Positions 36,288-47,849 of a stretch of DNA of 64,000 nucleotides are shown in pieces. The position numbers were made by a program, and so were the translations under genes. Location of the stretch: contig CP141143.1 of assembly GCA_035235625.1 (NCBI GenBank), positions 30,762,592 through 30,826,591 of the forward strand. Reading direction: 5' to 3'. The stretch is from Saururus chinensis. Lineage: Eukaryota; Streptophyta; Magnoliopsida; Piperales; Saururaceae. A model generated the notes under the pieces. It did no database searches. It saw only the letters and a program-made list of their open reading frames with translations, and had not been told where the DNA came from. Positions within the stretch are counted from its first letter, which is position 1. Each line of letters opens with the position of its first letter.

Positions 36288-36456
36288 CGTTCTACACCTC
36301 TCAAGTCATTTCACAAAGTCGGACTAGAGTCAAGCTCAACAAGGTCTTCTTTCCCCGCTGATTCTACCAAGCCCGTTCCCTTGGCTGTGGTTTCACTGGA
36401 TAGTAGACAGGGACAGTGGGAATCTCGTTAATCCATTCATGCACGTCACTAATTAA

Positions 36457-36490
<34 letters not shown>

Positions 36491-36534
36491 CGTTACTCCC
36501 GCCATTTACCCGCGCGTGGTTGAATTTCTTCACT

Positions 36535-36568
<34 letters not shown>

Positions 36569-36679
36569 CATAAACATCCGCAGGGACCATCGCAATGCTT
36601 TGTTTTAATTAAATAGTCGGATTCCCCTTGTCAGTACCAATTCTGAGTTGGCTGTTCACTGCCCGGGGAAGGCCCCCAG
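36288..36679 (-). rRNA. 26S rRNA gene fragment (partial, antisense on + strand)
   Basis: The plus strand carries the reverse complement of a highly conserved part of nuclear 26S/28S rRNA. Recognisable blocks on the plus strand are TCTACACCTCTCAAGTCATT, GACGAGGCATTTGGCTACCT, GGTTGAATTTCTTCACTTTG and CATCCGCAGGGACCATCGC. About 390 bp are present. Compared with the conserved plant sequence I recall, most differences are C to T or G to A changes, as expected for a silent methylated copy. It is flanked on the right, within a base or two, by the RNase H region of a chromovirus fragment. It is a stray fragment and not a working rRNA gene. Confidence 0.9.
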
Positions 36680-38316
36680 ACCACCAACCGTTGAAATATT
36701 TTTTGGATCAGCGAGTGTCTGCTCTGGCTCAACAACGGTGGGTGAGCAAGTTGCTGGGCTATTACTACGAGTTAGTGTACAAAAAGGGGTCGGAAAACAT
36801 CGTTGCTGATGCACTCTCTCATAGCCCAGCCCCGGGCTCCTACTTCGCCATCTCCACCCTTTCTTGCCCGTTTATTGAGGAACTCCAGCAAGCTTATGGT
36901 ATGGATTCTGTGACACAGGAGGTTATTACCGCCATTTAGGCCAACCCAGCAGCCCGGCCTTTCTTTGTGTGGCGGGATGGTCTTCTCTTTTGGAAGGACC
37001 ATTTGTGGGTTCCCGATGTTTCTGATCTACACCGCAGTATCCTGTCGCATTTTCATGGCACTCCTGTGGCTGGTCACGAGGGATCTTTCCGTACATATAA
37101 GAGGGTTAGCCAGAGTTTCTTATGGTAGGGTGTCCATCGTGCCATCCAAGCTTATGTCGCTGCTTGTGATGTTTGTCAGTGAGCTAAAGCCACGACCACC
37201 TCCCCAGCCGGGTTACTTCAGCACTTGCCTATTCCCGAGAAGGTTTGGGAGGATATTTCGATGGATTTTGTAGAGGCATTACCGGTGGTGCAGGGTAAGT
37301 CCGTCATCATGGTTGTGGTGGACAGATTGTCGAAGTATGCTCATTTCTGCACGTTAGGCCATCCTTTCACCGCTAAGACTATTGCTAAGCTCTTTGTTCA
37401 CGAGGTGGCGCACCTGCATGGTATGCCATGCACGATTGTCTCTGATCGGGACTGGATATTTCTCTCATAGTTCTGGCAGGAATTTTTCATGTTGTAGGGA
37501 TCTTCTTTACATATGAGCACCGCTTATCATCCTCAAACGGATGGACAGACGGAGGTGGTTAACTGTTGCATGGAGCAGTATCTCCGTTGTTTCACTATGA
37601 TGCAGCCCCGCCGGTGGCTTCAGCTCCTTCCCTGGGCTGAATGGTCTTATAATACGACCTATCATACGCGTGCTGGCTTCACCCCATTTGAGGTCCTTTA
37701 TGGTCATCCACCGCCGACTGTCTTATCTTATGTGCCCCATCGTTCATCCGTTGTCGAGGTGGATTATATGTTGCAGACGCGTGATGAGGTTTTATGCCAG
37801 CTTAAAGAAAATTTGTCGGCTACTCAGAATAGGATGAAGCAGGTTTATGATCGGCGTCATATGGATCGGGAATTTGCTGTTTGTGATTTGGTCTATGTCT
37901 CGATCCTTCCTCAGCGCCAGACCTCTCTGTTTCAGCCTACGCACTCAAAGCTGGCTCCCCGCTTCCATGGTCCGTATGTTGTTGAGGAACGTGTTGGCCC
38001 GGTTGCCTACCGCCTGACTCTACCTCCTGATTCTTTAGTTCATCCGGTGTTGCATGTCTCTCGTCTGCGACGTTTTGTGGGTGATGCATCGTTGGCGGTG
38101 GGCACTCCTCCTCCTCCTCTTCCGGGGCCGGCTGCCCCCATTGATCTTATCCCTGCTGCTGTCTTGCAAAAGCATTGGGTTCGACATTCGGGGCGTATTA
38201 TCACTGAGGATTTACTTTCTTGGCAGGATCAGCCTCTTGAGGATGCCACATGGATGCCTGAAGATGATTTTTTGGCTCGTTTCCCAGCCTGGTCACCTTG
38301 CGGACAAGTCGACTAG
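36680..38316 (+). mobile_element. Chromovirus fragment: RNase H end, integrase, chromodomain
   Basis: Parts in order: the end of RNase H (DHQPLKYFLDQR near 36680), the integrase zinc-binding region (about 37020-37190), integrase core (SMDFVEALP near 37258, YHPQTDGQTE near 37524) and a C-terminal chromodomain-like end (SWQDQPLEDATWMPEDDF near 38219). The chromodomain and short LTR suggest a Reina-like clade. It is broken, with a few breaks, and has lost everything upstream of RNase H, where the 26S fragment lies. Confidence 0.9.
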
Positions 38317-38332
38317 CGGAAGCATGGTGGAC

Positions 38333-38661
38333 TGTTGTGTACGATTGTACACAATGATCATACTCTCTTTTATTATTCTATGGTATTGAACTATTTATTG
38401 GTTATTGTAATACTTTATTATCGTACTTGTTGGTGGCCCGGGATAGTCGAACCACTAATTTAGTTATTTTGTATGAACCGGACCGGCCTGGTTTATATGG
38501 TCCGATTCCCTAGGTGGCCGTCTCCTATATGGGGTGGCCTTTGCTTTTGGTTGGGTTATGCAAGTATTGAATTCCAGTTTCTCCTATTTCTTCTTTACTT
38601 CTCCCCTGTCACTGCATAATTCTCCTAGATATCGACTGTGCCTGCATCGGGCACATCAACA
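38333..38661 (+). mobile_element. 3' LTR of the chromovirus fragment, 329 bp
   Basis: It begins TGTTGTGTACG about 16 bases after the end of the coding region and ends GGGCACATCAACA. The TGTTG and CAACA ends are inverted copies of each other. The size fits Reina-type elements. The matching 5' LTR is not in the window. Confidence 0.65.
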
Positions 38662-38869
38662 GAGCCTCCCCTTGTGTTAGGACAAATTCCTCCTCTTAGC
38701 CCGAAAGTGTTGGACAGAGCCTTTCCTTACCCCAGGCCGTCCCCCCTTTTAGAGAGTCTAACTTGGAAAATGGACCATCTCATGACGTCAGGTACCCTCA
38801 AATTAGGTAGGAACAGTTTTTAAACGGGCAAAAAATGGTGAAGAAGCATGTGTTTTAACCTTACAAATG

Positions 38870-39122
38870 CGCGTTACGCACAAGGAAGGTGAAGATTGTC
38901 TACTGCATCTTCCCTCTCGCCATCAACCATCTGTTGAGCACTTTCCTCAACTATGGTACCTTCTTTGTTCATACCATACTCATCCTCACTAGTTTCGCTA
39001 ATATTATCTTCACCTTCATTGGCCTCATTTATATCAACATCGGGTTCCCCTACTCATAAATAGCACATATGTATTGAATTTCATATTACCTAAACACTCG
39101 TTTAATAACTAAAATTAGATTC

Positions 39123-39179
<57 letters not shown>

Positions 39180-39900
39180 CTTCGATTGGATGATCCAACA
39201 TCAATATATCCAACACCTGTGTAGGGGTAATGAATGCCCATCGAACTTTGAGTTCCAAACCATACACCAGCTTATGACATTCCAAGGCTAAATGTCTCAT
39301 CTGCATGCGATGTGTACCTTACATATTACACACAAAATTCATAATTCAATCTCATAATTTTCATTGACAATTAAAAAAGTCACACAGTATTTGCATCTTA
39401 AGAAATCTTACCTCCAATTAGGTCCACTTTCATCGTCAATAGGTGCAGATGACCTATGACGTTCGTTTGATGTTACAGTCATGGATAAAATTTCCTCTGC
39501 ATTGTCATCCACTAGCATTTCCATGTGTCTTCCACTACTCACATTTCTTTGAGAGCTCTTATGTGAGCTCCTACTTACATTGTGCCCTTCACTTGGCACT
39601 CGGGCTTCTTATTCAAGAAATAGTTCGAACATAAATACTTGAGACGATTGGTGAAGCATTTGTCTAAATGAAGCCTCATCCTCTACACGTAGTAGAGTTG
39701 ATCTCCATCCAAATATCAGAAGGTGACACTTTATAATAATTTTCCATCTCCTTCGATCCCATCCAACTTTACTAGCTACTTGCATCTCAAGTTCATCATA
39801 AGTAGAAGGTTTCTTGATAAATAACCCCTCTGATACCCCTTCATGGTGAAGCATAAAACTAACCATTTCTCACACCATCTCTTTTCACTTAATTCATAAC
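38870..39900 (-). pseudogene. MULE transposase N-terminal part
   Basis: The minus strand at 39866-39609 encodes a region typical of the start of plant mudrA proteins: STYDELEMQVASKVG, then a WRSTLLRVEDEASFRQML stretch and MFELFLE (relatives have a VxDDxD...MxLYIE arrangement). Further open sequence follows at 39599-39408 (Ser-rich linker), 39306-39185, and about 39060-38920 (acidic, NEGEDNISETSEDEYG). The catalytic core is missing. A TA microsatellite has expanded inside it. The 5' terminal region of the same element lies at 40440-41260. Confidence 0.6.
39128..39176. repeat. (TA)n microsatellite
   Basis: About 24 uninterrupted TA units. Confidence 0.95.
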
Positions 39901-40439
39901 CAATAAATAATAGAAATAGTAGATTAAAAAATTAATCAAAATAACGACCATACTTATATTGGTACATATAAAATCACAACCAAAATTTTCTATTGTCAAC
40001 ACAATATAAATTGTATACAAGAGTCACACTCAAAATCTCATGTCAATGTCAATTGAGCCAATTGGCACTAAAAACTTGAACTTATATCTAGATTATGCAG
40101 TCAAATAACAAATTTCTCTCATTCATCATAGTAACTATTCTATACAATGCTACAAGATACGGGTATGTGCAATGAAGTAAGACAGGTCATTTGATGCACA
40201 ATACCCAATGTGCTAAGCTCATTATATATTATTCCATAATTCATGTCGCTGTATTCAACAATAGATAACATGTGCCACAATAATAAAAAAGATAGACTAG
40301 ATGGCCGCAAAATTCACTCTAGCTCATATCATCCAATTGAATTCACTAGATATCACAAAATCCATCTATGCAACAACCAATTTGCTCATCTCACTGTATG
40401 TACTCCTAACTCCAAATCATAATTAAGTACAAACATGGC

Positions 40440-41260
40440 AATGACTACCAAGCCGAAGAAAAAAGGTATACACAAAAAAGTAAATGGTGTGGAGTACTTT
40501 TCGATTTAGGCCTTAGGGTTTTGAACAGTAGATACTTTGAGGCGAAATCACAGACAATGTCGATACTTTGGGGTGAAATCATAGAACTATCATCGGATGA
40601 GCTAGGTGAAATCACAGACAATATCACCAGAGGACCTGGGGAAAATTACAGACAATGACGATACTTTGGAGAGAAATCATAAACAATATCACAAGAGGAG
40701 CCGGGCGAAATCACAAAAAATATCACCGGAGGAGATGAGGGAAAATGGGGAAAATGAAAGTCTACCATAAGGGGAACTAAGGTGCAGTCATCTATCTCTC
40801 ATAGAAGATGGTGGATCTAGGTGAAATCGCATACGCGGTGGATGACAGAGCTGGGCAAAATTGAAGAGTCAATTTCTCATGGAGGATGGCGGAACTAGTC
40901 AAAATGGAAGAGTCAATTTCTCATGGTGGATGGCGGAGATGGGTGAAATCGAAGACGATCGTCAATTCCTCACGGCGGATAGTGGAGCTCGGCAAAAACA
41001 AACATTGGCACCAGAACTAGCGAAGGGGGAAAATGAAACAAGGTTAGGAGGGGAACTGGCGAGCGAGTAAGTAGCGAGTTGATTTTGTCCTTTAGAAGGA
41101 CGAAATCATAATATTTTTTTAAAAAAAGTCACTAGTGCTTAGCTAGCGCCCACGTGGCCAAAATGAATACTATTTTGGTAATTATGTTTCTCTCTCCGTT
41201 ATTTTGGTAAATAATTTTTAATAATTTTTAAATATTTTTTATGTTTTTAAAATAATAGAG
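40440..41260 (-). mobile_element. MULE terminal region with degenerate tandem repeats
   Basis: At 41091-41117 there is one hairpin unit of the type seen four times at 22271-22414, followed by a 140-bp block shared with 22440-22560. Inwards lie degenerate repeats: one with GATACTTTGRGGxGAAATCA (40520-40690) and one with AGTCAATTTCTCATGGxGGATGGCGGA (40800-41000). The orientation fits the 5' end of the minus-strand MULE at 38870-39900. Confidence 0.6.
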
Positions 41261-41269
41261 GAGACTTCT

Positions 41270-41739
41270 ACAAATTAAATAAGCCAAACTCGTTTTAATG
41301 TATGCCTAGTGTGCAAAGGTAGAATGTAACATCAACATGTCTCATATTGCCAAAATCACTTAGGACTCAGCAATAACATATAGAAATAAAAGAATAATGA
41401 ATCAAGGAAGTGCAAGCCAACGGGAATCATGGTACTCAAAGAGGTCGACAACATTAAATGTTTTGGAACTAGCCAATTTTGAAGGTAAGTGAATAACATA
41501 AGTATTGTCACTAATCTTACAAAAAAACATAGATTAATCAATGTTTTTACGATGAAGTTTAGAATAGGAACTTGCAAGAAGCCTTTTCTTTACAAAGGTG
41601 AACCATAACTTGATCGCCCATAGCTTAAAGTAGGAATTTTATCACATAAGGACATTAATGACTCCAAAAATACATTCAGCTTCCATAAACTTTATCATTT
41701 AAGGACACTTAAATGATGGTAATGATAAAAATATTATCA
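41270..41739. other. AT-rich DNA, no gene seen
   Basis: No supported open frame. It may contain the left end of the Kaonashi-like MULE, but no clear terminus was found. Confidence 0.4.
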
Positions 41740-42375
41740 TACCTCTACCATTGGATAATAGAGAAGAACCTTGGCCAAGGCCATGGTCAACGTTGGCCAA
41801 ATGCTCTAGCATGGCTAGCATAGGCCGACAGCATGCGAGGCCATGGCTTGATGTGCATGGGCAGTGTCGGCCATGGATGGCTCTGGCCATGCCAACAACC
41901 TAGCATTGGCCAACACAGGCCATGCACGTCTAGCCAGATGCGCATGGCCAACATTGGCCATTGCTGGTTCTGGCCATATCCAGAGAAGAGATGTCCATGG
42001 TTGATTCTGCCCATGGCTAGCATCGACCAGACGCTATTGCCATGGCCAAGGCCAGCAGCTTGGCAATGGCTAGTGTGGGCCATGGCCAGACACGCATGGC
42101 TTGCTATGGCCAAAGAAGAGCGAGCCATGGCCACCATCGTCTAGGCACTCTTGCCATGTCCAGAGCGCATGGCTGGCTTTAGCCATGACCAAAGAAGAGC
42201 GAGCCATGGTGGGCTCTAGCCATGGCCAGCAACCTAACCATGGCCGGTGCGGGCCATGGCCAGAGCGGGCCAATAGTCGCTGGCCATGGCCTCTTGCCAT
42301 GTTTGCAATGATGGCCATGGTTGTGTTTACCATGGCTAGAGTAGCTGCAAACTGCCATGACCATGACCATCCACA
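41740..42375. repeat. GGCCATGGCC-rich degenerate repeat
   Basis: The palindromes CCATGG and GCCATGGC recur every 20-40 bases, with linkers such as CTAGCATTGGCC and AGAAGAGCGAGCC. The block AAAGAAGAGCGAGCCATGG occurs twice (42110, 42190). Open frames here on both strands are low-complexity and not supported as genes. A shorter related stretch lies at 53755-53870, on the other side of the ULP1 and transposase genes. Confidence 0.75.
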
Positions 42376-42770
42376 ACTCTTGCCAGTTCTGTTTATGGAA
42401 AGGAAAAAACTCTCCAACTTTCAGCCTCCAGCGTTGGAGAAGATGAGAAAGAGAAAGTATGAGTATTGGGGTGGACAATAGTAAAATAATGGGGGTGCCA
42501 TAAGGGGTGACAAGTAGTAAAAAAATAGTGAAGTTTTAGTATGTTGCATAAGTACAAATTTCACTCTTTAAGTTTATATGATGTGAAGCCCCTAACATCA
42601 CCGAAGGAGCTCACAATATATAAATTCTACCATGTCAAGGAGGTAGTAGAAGCTGGTCTTCCACGAACACTACAAGATCTAGATCTACAAGATTGGAGGA
42701 ATCATATGGCTGAAGGAATCAGAATATATTGTTGTTTTGCCAGTTCTGCCAACCAGCAATATATTCTATA
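42376..42770. other. Noncoding DNA before the satellite
   Basis: No gene is supported. The DNA leads into the first satellite unit at 42771. Confidence 0.45.
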
Positions 42771-44415
42771 GGGTAGACCATATAACCAAGTTTATATGGT
42801 TTAGACGAAGTTACTAATAGGGCTTAACTGTTGACTGGTAGATGTTAGGAGGCTTTTGTTTACAAAGTACATTGTGTGGTCATTAGATTTGATCTTGTTA
42901 GGTATATATTTAGGAAGATAAAGATGCGTGTATGTAAGTTCTTTTATGAAACATATCTTGTCTGTTTGGTGATTAGTGTGCATGCATTCCTTTGATAGAT
43001 TATAAAAGATGCAAAGTAATTCACTTATTATGAAATTTTTTGTTGGTAGGCTAAGACAGACTCATATAGCTTATTACTTTAGTTTTGCCCATTCTTTGAT
43101 AGATGTGATACGATTAATACCAATGGGGAGACCATATAACCAAGTTTATATGATTTAGGCGAAGTTAACTGATAGGGCCTAATTGTTGGCTGGTATATGT
43201 TAGAAAACTTTTTTTTTAAAGTACATTGTATGGTCATTAGATTTGATCTAGTTAGGTATATATTTAGGAAGAAAAAGACGTGTGTATGTAAGTTCTTTTA
43301 TGAAACATATCTTGTGTGTTTGCTGATTAGTGTGCATGAATGCCTTTGATAAATTATAAAAGATGCAAAGTAATTAAGTGATTATGGAATTTTTTGTTGG
43401 TAGGATAAGTAAGAATAATACAGCTCATTAGTTTATTTTTACCTATACTTTGATATATGTGATATGATTAATATCAAGGGGGAGACTATATAACCAAGTT
43501 TATATAGATTAGACGAAGTTAACTGATAGGGCCTAACTGTTGACTGGTAGATGTTAGAAGGCTTTTTTTTTTGCAGAGTACATTATGTGGTCATTAGATT
43601 TGATCTAGTTAGGTATATATATATAGGTAGATAAAGATGCGTGGATGTAAGTTCTTTTATGAAACATATTTTGTGTGTTTGCTGATTAGTGTGCATGAAT
43701 GCCTTTGATAAATTATAAAAGATGCAAAGTAATTAAGTGATTATGGAATTTTTTGTTGGTAGGATAAGTAAGAATAATACAGCTCATTAGTTTATTTTTA
43801 CTTATACTTTGATATATGTGATATGATTAATATCAATGGGGAGACCATATAACCAAGTTTATATGATTTAGACGAAGTTAACTGATAGGGCCTAACTGTT
43901 GGCTGGTAGATGTTAGGAGACTTTTTTTTTAAGGTACATTGTATGGTCATTAGATTTGATCTAGTTAGGTATATATTTAGGAAAAAAAAGACATGTGTAT
44001 GTAAGTTCTTTTATGAAACATATCTTGTGTTTTTGTTGATTAGTATGCATGCATACCTTTGATAGATTATAAAAGATGCAAAGTAATTAACTGATTATGG
44101 AATTTTTTGTTGGTAGGCTAAGTAAGAATAATATAGCTCATTAGTTTAGTTTAACCCATGCTTTGATAGATATGATATGATTAATACCAAGGGGGAGACC
44201 ATATAACCAAGTTTATATGGTTTAGACAAAGTTAACTGATAGGGCCTAACTATTGACCAATAGACGTTAGGAGGTTTTTTTTGCAAGTGTGGTCATTAGA
44301 TTTGATCAAGTTAGGTATATATTTAGGAAGATAAAGATGTATGTATGTAAGTTCTTTTATAAAACACTTCTTGTGTGTTTGGTGATTAGTGTGCATGCAT
44401 GCCTTTGATATACTA
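42771..44415. repeat. Satellite, about 355 bp x4.6
   Basis: Units begin GGGAGACCATATAACCAAG near 42771, 43126, 43480, 43838 and 44192, so the period is 354-358 bp; the last unit is partial. Shared landmarks are GATAGGGCCTAACTGTTG, GGTCATTAGATTTGATC, GTAAGTTCTTTTATGAAACA and GATGCAAAGTAATTAA. The units differ at many positions but keep length. The array sits just upstream of the DUF1985-ULP1 gene. Confidence 0.92.
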
Positions 44416-44789
44416 CAATTTGTGTTTGTATAATGCTTAAAAAGTTTTGGTTACATAAATATTCGCATATAGGTTTGTGGTATTGGAAGTCTACATGCCA
44501 AATTATGAACATGTTATGTGTGTTTTGAGCATGGTCTTTGTGTTCTGTATGAACATGTTTTGTGAGTTATGTATATTTTGCATATATATATTTATTATAA
44601 ATTTTAACTTTTGTACAATATACGATTGTCATACATTGTAGGGTGAAGTTACCCAAAAAGGCCAATGTTACCTTGCAAAGTTGCGATTTGAACAAGGGTA
44701 GAGCCCATGACGGCGACCCGCAACCTAAATCCACCTACGCATACACCTGGAGGCTCCAACATCACTTCCGAAAACACAAGCACAAATAA
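44416..44789. other. Spacer between satellite and ULP1-type gene
   Basis: AT-rich to 44640, then moderate composition. It probably holds the 5' leader of the following gene. Nothing else is recognised. Confidence 0.4.
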
Positions 44790-47690
44790 AAAATATTTGA
44801 AGCATCATGTTTTGGAAGATACATGCAGTTGGACATTGAGAAATTTATGTTCTCCCTTCAAACAGTGCACCACATAGTCAAATTCATCAGGGCGATTTCC
44901 AGTTTCAAGTGATGGAAGCCTATTCAATGAAGATATCTCGAGTCAAATTTACCCAAGTAAGTGGTTTGCAGATGGCAGATGTGCTCCCACCCCTCCCATC
45001 ATTGCCAAAAGTGTTGAGAAAGGACTCCCTACTATGTTGGGTGTTCAAGAAGGAGAAACTCTATATTAGAAAGGAGTAGATTTACCATAAGATAATCATC
45101 AGTAAAAGTGATGATGATGCAGTGAAGCTAGCCCACATACTGGTCTTGGCTTCTTTCATTGAAGGTAGAGGGTGGGCGCATGGGGTGGACCAATGCTTTT
45201 TTTTTTTTGGCTGATGAGGTTGAGGAGTTCGATTCGTTTCCTTAGGGAAACATAGCATTTGTTGACCCCCTCCACAGCTTGTAGGAAGCAAGGAAGGCCC
45301 TAACCAAAATTACTTACATTGTGTATGGATTTGTACATGCACTTTTGGTATGCTATGTGAGCAGTTTGATTAAGGATTTAATGTAATATGCTGACTATGA
45401 GAATATGACATATATTTAATGATTTAAACATGAAGGTTCGAGCAAAGGAGAGGATTCCTCCGCTCGAAGACTTGCGTGCCAGCGGAGCACAAGATGTTTT
45501 TCTGCAATTGCTGAATTGGTCGAACTACAAGATGCCCACTTATGATGCAATTGACCAAGCTATTTTCTGGGGGAAAAGGTAATATATTTTAATTTGCCTT
45601 CTTATTATGACTTCAAATTTGCGACCCATATATTTGCTGACTTATATTAAATTTATTTTGGATTTTAGGTTTTGGTGTATATATGCTTGGAGGAGACCCA
45701 AATTGAGGTTGAGGATGAGATTGGGGGACTGGATAATTTTTGATAAATCTGAGGTCCCTCTTGGTGGTGCCCTGCAATGGGCAAAGGAAGAGAAAGATAG
45801 GGAGGAGGAGCCTCCAAGAGCTCCTGAAACAATTGTTTCTTTTGTTGATGAGGAACTGGGTGAGGGAAGTGGCCACCCAGATGCCGCAATGGGAGAAAGT
45901 GTGTAGAACCGAACTTCAATGGATGAAAGACACATTACTCAAGCTTGTTGCCACACTTGATCTAATTCAGCTAAAGGTGGCTACAATTGACCGTTTGGAG
46001 GTCAAGGTCGACAAATTGTCTGAAGATGTTTTAGTTTTGTTGTCCAGACATGGGAGGTCATCAGGACCATTTCAAGTTGGATACAATATAATAATAATTA
46101 TGACTTTGTACTAATGTTAAGTTTTATTATTCATGTCATTCCATGATAATCTGACTAAGATTTACATTAATTATTTTTTACTAGGAAGGGAGGGATGCAA
46201 GAGATGCAAGTGTTGATGAAGATGAATCCTAGCAATACCCCTTCATAGAATTCCATAGTTAGGTTATGGTATAAAAACTTTTTTTTATATCAGGGACATG
46301 TATGTCTCGCCCCTATGTTCTATTATTAAAATTGACATGCTTCATACCTTACTATCTTAATTGTCCCACCTTGTCCTAATTGTGTTCTATTTTTATTTAA
46401 CCTTCTACTAATATATGCATGTCTACATAGGCACTCGTCGCAGAGGAAGTTGACCCCGGTGAGGGTGCAACTTCTGTGAATGTTGGAGAGGTAGGGGACG
46501 ACATTGGGAGTGATGCCCCATTAGTCGAAGAGGTGGTGCCCCCTATTGTCCAAACTGAAGAGGACTGCCAACAAATATATGAGGACCCCTTATACGTCTC
46601 CAAGGAGAAACAAGAGGAGAATTATGAGGGGCCAAGTGAAGTTGAAGACAAGGATACATCTGCAACAGTGTGCACTGCGAAGGACAAGAAGATGGGCAGG
46701 ATAAAATTGATATGGCTAGCCAAATACTTGAGCAAATTGAAGATGAAGGAGGAGATTCAGAAACGGCCATCCCACCTAAGGGACAAGCTCCATCTAGCAA
46801 AGAAGTCCAGAGAAGTAAGCTATGTGGACTCGTTGCACGCTTCGAGATAACATTGCTGGAGTTTACAAATGCTAAACCCCATCAACTAACAGAGGCAGAA
46901 GATAAAAACACTTCGCAAGAGCCTCCAGAAGGGTTGGAAATCTGAGTTAGTGATTTTTTTAGGCTTAGGGTTGATTAACATTTCCTTTCAGATTGTTCAA
47001 TTTTATTTACAAACTTTTGTGTTTACATTCATTGTATTCATAATTTTTTGGGACATCAAGCTCCCAGCAATTGGTGGAATCCAGCTCACATCAGAGTTGC
47101 TACAATCCATTATGCATTCTCATAGGTGGCTATGGGACAATGTATGTGTGACTTTGAGTTGTATTATTAGTTGATTGTGTTGGATAATATTATAGTAATT
47201 CAATCGATATTGAATACTCTACTCTTTCAGTGATCGATTACCATGGTCTAGCATATTGATGCGTATGTGCTTACATTGCGGAAGAAGGCACTTGCGAGCC
47301 CAACAACAAAGCAAGCCTTCCATCTGATCCATTTTATGGTAAGTCTTTTTTTAAAAAAATTATACTTAACTGACAACTAGCAACTAGTTGACTGATGACT
47401 GATTCTATTCGATAGAAGCTCATGAGGATGGATTCATCTCTGCTCCTCAGCTTGTATGCATCAATAAAGGAAAAGGAAGCCAATGTCTTAAGGGCAACCA
47501 TTGCAGAAGTATAGCCAGAGGTTCCCACAAGCATTGTGAAGTTGCTCAAGGTGAATGATAAAGACTTCTGGGAATATGACCTCTACCACTTCCTGCTTCA
47601 TGTCAATGGTAACCATTGGACTTTGATTTTACTTGATTTGAAGAATGTGTCATATACGTAATGGACCCTTATTACTCTGGAGCTGAGATA
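44790..47690 (+). pseudogene. DUF1985 plus ULP1-like peptidase gene of a MULE
   Basis: This resembles the ULP1-type second gene of Kaonashi MULEs. The DUF1985-like part is at about 44850-45600: LRKDSLLCWVFKKE, then SDDDAVKLAHILVLASFIEG, then NWSNYKMPTYDAIDQAIFW. Linker exons with acidic composition follow (45660-45906, 46430-46940). The peptidase part is at about 47050-47690: SELLQSIMHSHRWLW, HIDAYVLTLRKKA near 47251 and VNGNHWTLILLDLKN near 47603, where His is the expected catalytic residue. The frame is disturbed after that, and no catalytic Gln or Cys motif is seen downstream. Several introns are likely. It is degenerate. In relatives the domain cleaves SUMO or a related modifier; its role in the transposon is not known. 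Confidence 0.7.
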
Positions 47691-47849
47691 AAATAGTAAT
47701 ATAAGAAATTGGCCATACTCAGACATGTTCTACCTATAGTTCTATTGAAATTGGTATATAAAGCAGCTGCAACCTTGTGTATCCCGGTGATTGAGATAAT
47801 GGGACACCCACAACAAATCAATAACATGTCCAACCTTGCTTCCTCCTAA

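Noticed and set aside
36078-36431. 117-codon open frame on the plus strand
   Set aside because: More than a third of it overlaps the antisense 26S rRNA fragment, and no protein family is visible.
41787-42481. Open frames over 100 codons on both strands in the CCATGG repeat
   Set aside because: Met/Ala/His/Trp-rich translations come from the repeated palindrome.
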